DNA of 64,000 nucleotides from Phocaeicola massiliensis B84634 = Timone 84634 = DSM 17679 = JCM 13223 (GTDB lineage Bacteria; Bacteroidota; Bacteroidia; Bacteroidales; Bacteroidaceae), in the NCBI RefSeq assembly GCF_000382445.1, contig NZ_KB905472.1:1121505-1185504 (forward strand), written 5' to 3'. Numbering within the stretch: position 1 is the first letter of the stretch; the number at the start of each line of letters is the position of its first letter. A program made the position numbers and the translations under genes. The notes beneath the pieces are model-generated. The model saw only the letters and a list, made by a program, of their open reading frames with translations. It did not search any database and was not told where the DNA came from. Below, one piece after another: positions 1 through 8,654 of the stretch.

Positions 1-24
1 AATATTAATGTAATGTGTATGTCA

Positions 25-62
25 TTGTAAGTTCACACGGAAACTTGTATTTTGTAAGTTCA
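25..62. repeat. 11-bp direct repeat upstream of first gene
   Basis: The 11-mer TTGTAAGTTCA occurs at 25-35 and again at 52-62, 27 bp apart start to start, just upstream of the gene beginning at 81. Spacing of about two and a half helical turns is compatible with a regulator site, but no regulator can be assigned. The rest of 1-80 is A+T-rich intergenic DNA with no recognised gene. Confidence 0.4.
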
Positions 63-80
63 ATATAGAAGATAATATCC

Positions 81-959
81 ATGGATGATTTAATAGAAAT
101 TTATAGAAGAATAGAATACCTCCGTAATAACGGATTGAAAATGAAAGAAATAGCAGATTTTATCGATATGGCTCCCAGTGTGTTGTCTGCGCTTTATTCC
201 AGTGTCCTGCCCACTTATGTAACCTCATTGAAACAAGGACATTCTGAAGAAAATTCATTGGATTTGGCTTTGGGACAGGTCAATAACATTTCAAAGAAAC
301 GCTTGATGGGAAATTTGTCAAGCATCAAAGAATTGCTTTTCAGTCTGGAACCTGCCAATGGCGAGACAAAGGCGAATCCGTTTATGGAAATGATGACTGC
401 CGAGATGCAGCGTTCTGTTCAGGAAGTTTATAATTATAGTGGCAGCTATTTGAGTTACAGTCTTTCTTCGTCATGCAACTGCCTGAAAGTGGAACCTTAC
501 CTGATAGAGTCTTCCGAAGATAACACGTATGTGAAGGTGACTCACATGAGTGCTTATAACACGACTCACCGGGGGGTAGGGTTGTTTAATAACCATCAGA
601 ACGGATATATTTTTTTCAACGAACGGGAAGCTCCCCAAATGGCTTTGTTCAGCATTTACCTGCAATTGCCCATGTATGATTTCCCTCCTTTTCTGAAAGG
701 GTTATATCTCAGCCTGGATTATAACAGGAATCCGATATCACGCCGTATTCTCTTTGTAAAGCAAAGTGACAGTACGGACATGGAGGAGTTCCTGGAATTG
801 AAAGGGGAGCTTGTGGCACTTGAAAACTTGACGGAGCTGCAAAAGAAATATTACGATTATACTTGTCGGGAGGGAGACTGTATCCGTACTTGCATGATAC
901 CGTCTCCCCAACTGAATGAAAATGATTTGGAAATAGAAAAAAGGATTCTTGCTTTATGA
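81..959 (+). CDS. Hypothetical protein with HTH-like N-terminus
   Basis: A 292-residue soluble protein that I do not recognise. Residues about 15-45 (MKEIADFIDMAPSVLSALY) read like a small helix-turn-helix with the pattern of a Cro/MarR-type recognition segment. The remainder is a mixed alpha/beta region without catalytic motifs, signal peptide or membrane segments. The C-terminal third carries three cysteines in CREGDCIRTC, which could bind a metal or be incidental. The ATG at 81 is the first in the frame and is preceded by A-rich sequence. The gene faces the aldo/keto reductase at 973-1839, with 13 bp between the two stop codons. A DNA-binding or regulatory role is an inference from the N-terminus only. 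Confidence 0.6.
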   Translation: MDDLIEIYRRIEYLRNNGLKMKEIADFIDMAPSVLSALYSSVLPTYVTSLKQGHSEENSLDLALGQVNNISKKRLMGNLSSIKELLFSLEPANGETKANPFMEMMTAEMQRSVQEVYNYSGSYLSYSLSSSCNCLKVEPYLIESSEDNTYVKVTHMSAYNTTHRGVGLFNNHQNGYIFFNEREAPQMALFSIYLQLPMYDFPPFLKGLYLSLDYNRNPISRRILFVKQSDSTDMEEFLELKGELVALENLTELQKKYYDYTCREGDCIRTCMIPSPQLNENDLEIEKRILAL

Positions 960-972
960 AATTTTCATATTC

Positions 973-1839
973 TTACTTCTTATTGTCCGGGTTAAACTGT
1001 CTGTCGTAATTCAGGAGGAATTTTACGAGTTCGGGATTACGGTGCGACCAACGGAAGTCGTCGGGTTTGTCGAGCGGACGGATGCTTTCCATATCTTCCG
1101 GTGTGAGGGCAAAGTCGAATACATCCAGATTTTGTTTCATACGTTCGGTGTGAGTACTCTTCGGAATGGCGATGATGCCGCGTTGTATCAAGTAACGCAG
1201 AGCCACCTGCTGCACTGTTTTATTGTATCGCTCAGCTAGAGCAGTCAGTACGGGATTGGTCAGAAGTTCGGGATTACCTTGCGCCAGCGGTGCCCAAGCC
1301 ATGATGTGTGTATCATAGAGATTCATTTCGGCTTCGGCCTCCCACTGCTGGCTGAACACATTCGTCTTTAACTGGTTCACGGCAGGTTTGATTTCGGCAT
1401 ATTCCGCCATATCCACAAAGCGGTCGGGGTAGAAGTTGGAAAGGCCGATGGCACGGACTTTTCCATCTTTTACGGCCTTCTCCATGGCCCGCCATGTTCC
1501 CGGGTAGTCGCTGAAAGGCTGATGGATGAGTAGCAAGTCGATGTAGTCGGTGTGCAGTTTACGGAGAGATTCATCAATGCTGCGGGCGGCGTTTGTCTCT
1601 CCGGCATTGCTTATCCATATTTTGGTGGTAAGAAAAAGTTCGTTACGGGGCACACCGCAGCGAGTGACGGCATTGCCCACACCCTCTTCATTATAGTAGG
1701 CCTGCGCCGTGTCTATCAGCCGATAACCAGTGCTGATGGCATCGAGCACGCAACGCTCACACTCTTCGGGAGATACTTGGAATACTCCGTATCCCAATAC
1801 CGGCATTTCGATGCCGTTGTTCAATTTGATAGTCTGCAT
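973..1839 (-). CDS. Aldo/keto reductase
   Basis: A 288-residue NADPH-dependent aldo/keto reductase of the 2,5-diketo-gluconate reductase (AKR5-like) type, cytosolic, reducing small carbonyl compounds to alcohols. The complete catalytic tetrad is visible: D43 and Y48 in DTAQAYYNE, K73 in TTKIW and H106 in LLIHQPF. The NADP-binding segment IPKSTHTERMKQN lies near residue 225. Length is normal for the family. The start MQTIKLNNGIEMP is the usual family N-terminus. It lies 51 bp downstream of a broken paralogue in the same orientation, so the pair probably arose as a tandem duplication and may once have been co-transcribed. The physiological substrate cannot be read from sequence. Confidence 0.93.
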   Translation of the reverse strand: MQTIKLNNGIEMPVLGYGVFQVSPEECERCVLDAISTGYRLIDTAQAYYNEEGVGNAVTRCGVPRNELFLTTKIWISNAGETNAARSIDESLRKLHTDYIDLLLIHQPFSDYPGTWRAMEKAVKDGKVRAIGLSNFYPDRFVDMAEYAEIKPAVNQLKTNVFSQQWEAEAEMNLYDTHIMAWAPLAQGNPELLTNPVLTALAERYNKTVQQVALRYLIQRGIIAIPKSTHTERMKQNLDVFDFALTPEDMESIRPLDKPDDFRWSHRNPELVKFLLNYDRQFNPDNKK

Positions 1840-1890
1840 AAGATTCTGTTTTTAAGGGTTCATATTCTATTTTCTCTTTTCTTTCTAAAA

Positions 1891-2410
1891 TCATTCATGG
1901 ATTTTGTGCAATCCGATTCCTTTCACAGTTGCTAAGTCCATGTCGTCGTAGATAGGGCTTTTCCCCGTTTCCAGTAGGGAGATAGCGGCCATTTCTTCTT
2001 CAGAAAGTATGAAATCAAGGATGTTGAAGTTTTCTACCATTCGCTCCTTGTGTACGGATTTAGGAATAACCACGATAGTTTCCGTATGGTTTGTGCATCA
2101 GGTAGAGGTCCAGATAATCCAGCCCGAGCTTTTTCATCGATAAATCGAAAGCGCGCAGGGCATCATCGTATTCGTAGTCTTGCACCCACAATTTGGTGGT
2201 AATGAAGAACTCCTCACGTTTCATGCCGCTATGTCGGATGGCGTTGCCTAACTGCTCCTCATTGAAATAAGAGGCGGCTGTATCAAACTTCCTGTAGCCG
2301 GTCTCAATCGCATCATTCACAATCCGTTCCGTTTCGTTCTCAGGAATTTGGAAGATGCCGAACCCGATGGCAGGCATCATTACTCCGTTGTTCAATCTTA
2401 CATTTTTCAT
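1891..2410 (-). pseudogene. Aldo/keto reductase remnant with internal deletion
   Basis: A second aldo/keto reductase in the same orientation as its neighbour. The N-terminal part begins at 2410 with MKNVRLNNGVMMPAIGFG and keeps the catalytic D/Y (DTAASYFNEE), K (TTKLW) and H (LYLMHKPYG) segments. It then runs into a stop near 2060 after about 116 residues. The C-terminal part, in another frame, resumes exactly at the cofactor segment VVIPKSVHKERM and continues to 1891. About 95 residues of the barrel between these points are missing, so this is an out-of-frame internal deletion rather than a simple frameshift. The truncated product should be inactive. A -7-like box CAAAATTA (reverse strand) remains upstream at 2437-2444. 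Confidence 0.85.
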
Positions 2411-2436
2411 ATTCTTTATGGTTTTAGCTTCTGATG

Positions 2437-2518
2437 CAAAATTACAACGCACTTCTCGCTTCTTTGTTACATAATTCGAGGTAGTATTTTCACTATTCGT
2501 GGTTTTTGGTTACTTTTG
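2437..2518. promoter_or_regulatory. Divergent promoter region, AKR remnant / AraC gene
   Basis: A Bacteroides-type -7 box TACTTTTG lies at 2511-2518 on the forward strand, 20 bp before the AraC-family start. A reverse-strand box (CAAAATTA as read on +) lies at 2437-2444, 26 bp upstream of the remnant reductase. The AraC regulator may control the divergent reductase genes, as is common for such pairs. Confidence 0.5.
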
Positions 2519-2538
2519 CAAGGAAATGAATAAGGGAA

Positions 2539-3366
2539 ATGGAGCATACAGACTTTGATGGGATTATTTTCGCTGATACATTGCAGGACTTCAATGCCCT
2601 GCGGCATACGGGAAGAGTCATTCATATTCTTTGCAGCGGAGGCAATATGGGCTTTACGTTTCAAGACACCCGTTATCACATTGCGGCAGGAGATTATGTG
2701 ATTCTGCCCAATGCAACACTTGGGTCGGACTTTTCGGACTCCGGGGACTTCCAAGGCATTTTTATGAGCCTTTCGGATTTGTTTATTACCTCAATAGCCA
2801 TTCGCAGCAATTACGGCATCATCGGACATTTGTCACTTTTGCAGAATCCGGTCATGAAACTTTCATTTCATGACTTCCGGGTGTGCAAACAGGCCATGCT
2901 GTGTATCCGGGAGCGTATGGAGGATAAAGGTCATCTTTTCCGGGAAGAATTACTAGGCAGTCTGCTTACCGCCCATATTCTCGATCTCTACGACATCCAT
3001 GCACGCAGACGGGAGGCGGTCCGACTGTCGGAACATATAACTTTTCTGCTGCGGAAGTTCATCGAATTGTTGTATAATGGCGAATATATCCGTCACCGTA
3101 GTCTTGACTTTTATGCTTCCCGACTTTGCATTACTCCTCATTACCTGTCGGAGATATGTAAAGAGGTGAGTGGCAGACCTGCTACTTACTGGATAGATCG
3201 TTTTACTCTTTTGGAAATCACTCGTCTGCTATGGCAGAAGGAACTCTCCTTGACAGAGATTGCCGAAAAGCTGAATTTTTCCTCAGTATCCTATTTCAGC
3301 CGATATGTGCAGAAAAAAATAGGAATATCACCGTCAGAGTATCGGAAGATGACATTTCGGGTATGA
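2539..3366 (+). CDS. AraC-family transcriptional regulator
   Basis: A 275-residue cytosolic regulator. The N-terminal half (about residues 20-130) looks like the cupin-type sensing domain of AraC proteins. The C-terminal 100 residues contain the two helix-turn-helix motifs, the second ending in the family signature ITRLLWQKELSLTEIAEKL followed by FSSVSYFSRYVQKKIGISPSEYRK. Length is typical. The start MEHTDFDGI follows the promoter box at 2511-2518 by 20 bp, so the leader is very short. It is divergent from the aldo/keto reductase pair, which suggests local control of those genes (inference). The inducer is unknown. Confidence 0.93.
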   Translation: MEHTDFDGIIFADTLQDFNALRHTGRVIHILCSGGNMGFTFQDTRYHIAAGDYVILPNATLGSDFSDSGDFQGIFMSLSDLFITSIAIRSNYGIIGHLSLLQNPVMKLSFHDFRVCKQAMLCIRERMEDKGHLFREELLGSLLTAHILDLYDIHARRREAVRLSEHITFLLRKFIELLYNGEYIRHRSLDFYASRLCITPHYLSEICKEVSGRPATYWIDRFTLLEITRLLWQKELSLTEIAEKLNFSSVSYFSRYVQKKIGISPSEYRKMTFRV

Positions 3367-3372
3367 AAATGG

Positions 3373-3401
3373 TTGCTGATAGAAATTCTTCAGTATATTT
3401 G
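3373..3401 (+). promoter_or_regulatory. Promoter of the signal peptidase gene
   Basis: TTGC at 3373-3376 and the -7 box TATATTTG at 3394-3401 lie 17 bp apart, immediately after the AraC stop codon. This indicates that the downstream gene at 3431 has its own promoter rather than depending on read-through. Confidence 0.5.
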
Positions 3402-3430
3402 CAACTATTTAAAAACACAAAATAATACTT

Positions 3431-4081
3431 ATGAAAAATACTATTTCTAAAGGATGGCTTTCCTTGTTGATTGTGATGGGAATCTTAATTCTTGACCAAA
3501 TCATAAAAATAGCGGTAAAAACGAATATGTATTATAATGAAAGTATTCGCATTACCGATTGGTTCTATATTCATTTTGTTGAGAACCCGGGGATGGCTTT
3601 TGGTATGCAAGTTATTCCCAAAGCAGTACAGACAATAGGCCGTATCTTATTTGCCGGGATTATTATATGGTATATAGGCCGACTTATCAAAGCTAATTGT
3701 AAACGTGGTTATCTTATTTGTATTTCCCTGATATTGGCAGGTGCAATTGGAAATATTATTGATAGTATTTTTTATGGAGTCATATTCAGTCAAAGTACCT
3801 TATCTGAAGTGGCAACTTTTGTACCGATAGGACATGGATACACTGATTGGTTATACGGAAAAGTTGTCGATATGTTCTATTTTCCTCTTTTTGAATTTAA
3901 CTGGCCCGGTTGGATGCCATTTATAGGAGGAGATAATTTTATATTCTTTAGTCCGATCTTTAATTTTGCAGATGCAGCTATCAGTTGCGGAGTCATTATT
4001 TTGTTATTGTTCTATAAGAAATACTTCAGTGACAGTATTCACATGATTAAAAATGATTTAAAAAGTAAGTTAGCATCTTAA
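3431..4081 (+). CDS. lspA: Lipoprotein signal peptidase (SPase II)
   Basis: A 216-residue inner-membrane aspartyl protease that removes signal peptides from prolipoproteins after lipidation. Conserved SPase II features are visible: LDQIIK near residue 22, ENPGMAFG at 51-58, the first catalytic aspartate D111 in GAIGNIIDSIFYG, and the second D181 in FNFADAAIS. About four hydrophobic segments match the fold. The loop between the two aspartates is long (about 60 residues with VVDMFYFPLF), as I recall for Bacteroidetes LspA. In Bacteroides lspA is usually near ileS and a dksA-like gene; neither is here, so this may be a second copy. The gene is visibly A+T-rich. Confidence 0.9.
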   Translation: MKNTISKGWLSLLIVMGILILDQIIKIAVKTNMYYNESIRITDWFYIHFVENPGMAFGMQVIPKAVQTIGRILFAGIIIWYIGRLIKANCKRGYLICISLILAGAIGNIIDSIFYGVIFSQSTLSEVATFVPIGHGYTDWLYGKVVDMFYFPLFEFNWPGWMPFIGGDNFIFFSPIFNFADAAISCGVIILLLFYKKYFSDSIHMIKNDLKSKLAS

Positions 4082-4113
4082 ACTTGTTTCAGTATAATAG
4101 AAAGAAGAGAAAG

Positions 4114-4992
4114 TTAGTCTGTATATTTTTTATATTCTTTTGAATTAAAGATTTCTTGTTCTAATCCCTTATGTTCTTTATCGATAATTTTCATTAGTTC
4201 TTGAATGCCTGGTTCATCTGAAATGATGGAATTTCTGTAACTCAATTGTTTATCGTAAAGTTCTGCATCACCGAATCGATGCATTAACTTATCAATAAAT
4301 TTAGGAACAAAGAATTTTTTAGGACCTTTGATATGTTTTTTATAAATATCCTGATAAATATAAACTCCGGCAATATCAAAGTCACCATAATGAATGTATG
4401 CATTAGGCAATGTTTCTAACCAATTCACTAAACTTCGATGTGTATCTCTGGGATAATAAGTTGTAAATAAAGGTCGCATTCCTTCAAAGAACTCCTTTTG
4501 TTCTTCTATAAAGATAAAGTTTTCAGGATTTTCTACCATAACAATGGTGACATCCGAGGGAATTGTGAACTCTTCATGATTTGAAACGAAACAGACAGGC
4601 CACACTTCGGGAGAAAGCACCAGTTTTCTTTTGGAGAGAGAAACTTCAATCGGTTCAATGCTTTTCACCAGAAAACCATTCATGGGATGCGTTTCATTGC
4701 TCTTTGAGTTCCCTCTCATCAATATATTGTCTACTTTCCTTAGCTCATTTATTTCCATCTTTTCGATGTAATCATCTAGGGAACATTTTATATATTTATT
4801 ACTTAAATGGTTTAGTAAGGCAATGGGAGAGTGAGCATAGATTATAAAACCATTTCCTTGTGGAAACTTTGATAAGACATGCTCATCCAATAACTGTTGA
4901 AAGATTTTTCCTTTTAAATTGCTTAAAGGAAATCTCTCCCCTAAAGAGAGAGATTTCAACAATCGCACTTGGTTTAATGTAATATTTATCAT
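4114..4992 (-). CDS. jetD: JetD/MksG-like Toprim nuclease subunit
   Basis: A 292-residue protein, last gene of the four-gene SMC operon. The C-terminal half carries a Toprim-type fold like that of JetD and of Spo11/TopoVI A: VMVENPENF with glutamate E154, and YGDFDIAG with D204 and D206, which would bind the Mg2+ for DNA cleavage. The N-terminal 100 residues probably form winged-helix/arm elements. In Wadjet systems this subunit cuts circular plasmid DNA when the SMC motor stalls. The ATG overlaps the TAA of the SMC gene by one base (TAATG), indicating translational coupling. It seems shorter than the type I JetD proteins I remember (near 400 residues). Assignment rests on operon context plus the Toprim motifs. 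Confidence 0.75.
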   Translation of the reverse strand: MINITLNQVRLLKSLSLGERFPLSNLKGKIFQQLLDEHVLSKFPQGNGFIIYAHSPIALLNHLSNKYIKCSLDDYIEKMEINELRKVDNILMRGNSKSNETHPMNGFLVKSIEPIEVSLSKRKLVLSPEVWPVCFVSNHEEFTIPSDVTIVMVENPENFIFIEEQKEFFEGMRPLFTTYYPRDTHRSLVNWLETLPNAYIHYGDFDIAGVYIYQDIYKKHIKGPKKFFVPKFIDKLMHRFGDAELYDKQLSYRNSIISDEPGIQELMKIIDKEHKGLEQEIFNSKEYKKYTD

Positions 4993-7900
4993 TATATGTT
5001 GGTGTCTGAAATTAACCGTGCAATACGTGTTTTACTCTGTGAATCTTTTGTTAATAAATACACATGCTTGTATGCTTCTCGGTTGAGCTCGGTAGGAGAG
5101 CCGTTGATAAGGATAATATTCCGGTCGTTGGCAAATTTCAAGATACCTGCCACATTGTTCGGATGGAGTTTTCCAATTTCATCCATCATGCAGTGCAACT
5201 TGAAATCTTTGAACTTTCGTGAAGCGGCTTCTTTAAATACATTGATTAGCATGATATTAATCATAGCTTTTACCAGAATATCCGTACCTTCCGAACCTAC
5301 ACTTGAAATTTTCTCTACAAATCCTGTGTCATTACCATTTTCTACAATGCGGAAACGTAGTTCGAAGGAGTCATACAGCCGGATATTGTCATAACGGTAG
5401 GCATGAATTTCTTTGATAAAGTCGCGCAGCAGCTTGATGGCTTCTTCTTTTATCAAAGGCTCTTTTTCGGAAGAGAACAAGTTTGTTTCGGGGGTAAGGT
5501 CATAACCATATTCTTTGTAATATTTTTGAATATCATGCAGTACATTTACCACTCGGTTACTGCTTTCTTCCATTTTCATCTCGATGCGCTGAATGACACC
5601 TACAAAATTGCAGGTAGCGAATCCTTTATTTATCTTGCCAATAATTGTTTGTATATTTTTTTCGGAAGAAGAAAGTGAAGTGACATCCATGCTGATACGT
5701 TTAAATGTATCCCAATGTTCATTATTGATACGGCGTACATATTCGTCAATTCTATCTTCCTCTATAAAATCGTGCAACTCATCAGCAAAGCGTATGTATT
5801 CCCAGTCTTCATTAAATTTGGTTTTAAACTTGAAAGTATTGTTTTCGTCAAAGTGTCCTGTGAAGAGGTTTACAGCTTTACGCAGTTTGGTTTGCATCTG
5901 CATGAATTGCATGTAATATTGATTCAACAGGTCAATTAACTCCATGCAACTTTTTTGTGTAATAGTTGTCATAGAAGGGCCATTCTTGAAAATATCCTGA
6001 TGAGATTTATACCAATCAAAGCTTTCTATATTGGCGTAAGCATCCAGATTCTGTTGTAAATGACGAATATTACCTTCGGCTTCTTGTAAAATTATCTTTA
6101 TTCTGTCTATCTCTTTCTGCAAGGTATCAACTTCTGCTCTCAGGGTATCCCGTTCTTTCTTTAATTGCTTTCTCAGGTCTTCTTCCTGATATTTCCATGT
6201 AGGGATATGTTCAATCAGGTCTCGTTTGTCTTTTTGATATTCGATAATCAGTGTTGCGTGTTTTTTGATGAAAGACAACTCCTGCTCAATCTGTCCCAGT
6301 TGGTTGGCGATATTTTGCAAACGTTCGGTATCGGCACCTTGGGAATGCAACTCTTTTTGCATCTCTGCCTCATGCTGTGCTTTGCCGGCATTGATACGCT
6401 TTTGTTCCTCTTTTTCTTCTTTGCGTATATTTTCTTGTTGGATGTTCTTTTCTTCAAAGAGTTGGTTTTGCAAGTGTGCCCATGCTTCTTTCAAGGCATT
6501 GAGCTTGTTTGCTTTCTCTTGTCCCAAGTTATCCAGCTTTTCATTGACGGAAGCCAGTTCTAAAGCAATTTTGCTTTTTTCCTCATCCAGCCGGGTTAAC
6601 TTTTCATTACGGGCAGCTTCTGCTTTTTTCTTCCAGTCTTCAAGGTCGAGCATGTCTTGCTGGTATTGGCGTTCCAGTTTTTCCAATTCATATTCTAACT
6701 GGTTGATACGGCTTTTCTGTTCTTTTATCAACGGCTGGTATTTTCGCTTTATTTGCTCTTGTCCCTCTGCTTTTTCGGCTTGCAAACGTTGCATGCGCAT
6801 AGAGATTTCTGCCGAACGTTGTTCCTTCTCCTCTTTTTCTTTATTATAATCATCAATAGATTTGATGTGACGCTCTATGACATTCAAATCAATTTGGATT
6901 CCATAAAAAGAATTGCCTTCTGCTTTTTGCGGTGAGAGGTTGGTTTGCCACAATATAGCTTCATCGCATAGTTTACCGATTGTTTCTTCCCATCCTTTAT
7001 GGTTTTCTTTCAGCCAGCCTTGTAAGGTACTCTTACTATGGGTAAGAAACTGCTGCAATTCCTGTATGCGGACATGTAACTGTTGCAGTTCCATCTGTGA
7101 CTTCGACAGTTCATCATCTATCCCTTTTTCCAATTTTTGAACTTCATGCTCCCATTTCATCATCAAGTCTTTGATAATGATTTGAGCCTCATTGATACGT
7201 GTTTTTCGCTCCAAGTGAGTAGAGGTGTACGACTGAATGCGCATCTTTAATTCCTCTTGTTCCTTTTCGAAGAAGATTTCTTTGCGGCATGAACGAATAC
7301 GATAATCCATTTCGCTCAGCTTTGTCTGTTTTTCGGTTTTTAGCGGATGCAGTTTTTGTGACAGGTTCTCATACTCCTGATACAAAGCTTCTGTTTGGTT
7401 TTGGTTTTCTTTACGAGCTTCTTCCAAACGGGCATTGTAAACAGTATTTAATGTATCCAATTGATGAATTTTCTCTTCGTGTATTTTATTCCACTGGTTA
7501 TCCAGGTTCTGGATAAGCAATTTGTATTTAGAAGAGATTTCCGTGTATTGCGAAGTCAATATGCGTTGTTCTTCCTGCAAACCGAGACGTTTGTTTTTCC
7601 ATTCCATTTCTTTGGCAGAACGTTCCATCACTTCCTGTATATGATGTTCTTCATATTCCTTTTCCTTCAGAACGGCTTTCTTCAAATCATTGCTGACGAT
7701 GGTCAGTTCTTCCTGTATTTTTTCGCAACGCTGCCGTGATTCATTTTGTAATTCTGCCTTCAGCTTTTCCTGTATTTGTATGTCATTGCCAGCCTTGTCG
7801 CGTTTTTCTTTCCATTCGGGCAGCAGTTCGGATGCTTTTCGACCGGCAATCACCAGTTCGCGGCAATTTTGCATGATATCACTTTGCAGACGGGTTGTTT

Positions 7901-8654
7901 GCTGTGATAGTTGGGTAATCTCCGTTGCCTGCTTCTGTGTCTCTTTCTTTTGAAATTCACTAATGTCTCTCAGGCGCGTTTCAAAATCTTTCAAATGCTC
8001 TTTGTAACTATTCAGATCGATGGATATTTCTTCTTCATTTAAAGAAGAGATAATAGTCCTTTTGATAAATTCGGCATCAAGTTTTGAGTTCAGCAATACA
8101 TTCTGGATGGTACGCGGAATGTTTTGATATTGTTTGCTTTCCATCAAGGAATAACGTCGGAATTCAGTACTCGTTGCATTGCCATATAGGATATTACGAT
8201 ACTCGTCGTAGGTATAAATGATGCGCGAATACTCCACTTCATGTTGGTCGAGCATGGCACGGATACGGTCTGTGCCGCTGTAGGCGGTGCGATTCTCGTC
8301 AATAAAGAATTCTTTGCGATAAGGTGAATCTATGAAACGATAACATACCCGGTTCATGGCTTTAAAGCTCAGGATACAGAATGCTCCATGCTCCGTTGTT
8401 ACTTCGTAAATGATATATGAGTTGGCAAAAGGAAAATAGTAGTCCGTGTAATTTTGTTTTTCAACGGGAATGCCCAGTTTCTGCGTGTCCGCATTATAGA
8501 AAAATAAGATAGCACGCAGAATGGTACTTTTTCCTACTCCTTGTGTGCCGATAAAGTGGATATTTCCATCCAGATATATATTGTCCGAATAAGGAATATT
8601 CGCACTATTGATAAAAATTATTCTACTCAGGTTTCTCATCTTCAATGTCTTCAA
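4992..8654 (-). CDS. jetC: SMC-like ATPase, JetC/MksB type
   Basis: A 1220-residue SMC-family ATPase. Walker A GTQGVGKST is at residues 36-44, followed by about 200 residues of N-terminal head. A very long K/E/Q-rich coiled coil fills the centre. The C-terminal head has a signature-like GSEGTDIL at about 1120 and Walker B LHCMMDEIG at about 1152-1160, with a following INGSP switch. This is the layout of MksB/JetC, a condensin-like loop-extruding motor. Length exceeds the 1,100 residues typical of MksB. It overlaps the preceding jetB gene by 32 bp; a second in-frame ATG at 8639 would reduce this to 17 bp. Open frames on the opposite strand are by-products of the coiled-coil composition. Confidence 0.88.
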   Translation of the reverse strand: MKTLKMRNLSRIIFINSANIPYSDNIYLDGNIHFIGTQGVGKSTILRAILFFYNADTQKLGIPVEKQNYTDYYFPFANSYIIYEVTTEHGAFCILSFKAMNRVCYRFIDSPYRKEFFIDENRTAYSGTDRIRAMLDQHEVEYSRIIYTYDEYRNILYGNATSTEFRRYSLMESKQYQNIPRTIQNVLLNSKLDAEFIKRTIISSLNEEEISIDLNSYKEHLKDFETRLRDISEFQKKETQKQATEITQLSQQTTRLQSDIMQNCRELVIAGRKASELLPEWKEKRDKAGNDIQIQEKLKAELQNESRQRCEKIQEELTIVSNDLKKAVLKEKEYEEHHIQEVMERSAKEMEWKNKRLGLQEEQRILTSQYTEISSKYKLLIQNLDNQWNKIHEEKIHQLDTLNTVYNARLEEARKENQNQTEALYQEYENLSQKLHPLKTEKQTKLSEMDYRIRSCRKEIFFEKEQEELKMRIQSYTSTHLERKTRINEAQIIIKDLMMKWEHEVQKLEKGIDDELSKSQMELQQLHVRIQELQQFLTHSKSTLQGWLKENHKGWEETIGKLCDEAILWQTNLSPQKAEGNSFYGIQIDLNVIERHIKSIDDYNKEKEEKEQRSAEISMRMQRLQAEKAEGQEQIKRKYQPLIKEQKSRINQLEYELEKLERQYQQDMLDLEDWKKKAEAARNEKLTRLDEEKSKIALELASVNEKLDNLGQEKANKLNALKEAWAHLQNQLFEEKNIQQENIRKEEKEEQKRINAGKAQHEAEMQKELHSQGADTERLQNIANQLGQIEQELSFIKKHATLIIEYQKDKRDLIEHIPTWKYQEEDLRKQLKKERDTLRAEVDTLQKEIDRIKIILQEAEGNIRHLQQNLDAYANIESFDWYKSHQDIFKNGPSMTTITQKSCMELIDLLNQYYMQFMQMQTKLRKAVNLFTGHFDENNTFKFKTKFNEDWEYIRFADELHDFIEEDRIDEYVRRINNEHWDTFKRISMDVTSLSSSEKNIQTIIGKINKGFATCNFVGVIQRIEMKMEESSNRVVNVLHDIQKYYKEYGYDLTPETNLFSSEKEPLIKEEAIKLLRDFIKEIHAYRYDNIRLYDSFELRFRIVENGNDTGFVEKISSVGSEGTDILVKAMINIMLINVFKEAASRKFKDFKLHCMMDEIGKLHPNNVAGILKFANDRNIILINGSPTELNREAYKHVYLLTKDSQSKTRIARLISDTNI

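Noticed and set aside
6165..6849. Several cysteine- and phenylalanine-rich ORFs antisense to the SMC gene
   Set aside because: Low-complexity K/E/Q coiled-coil codons read as F/L/S/C on the other strand; no start context or family match.
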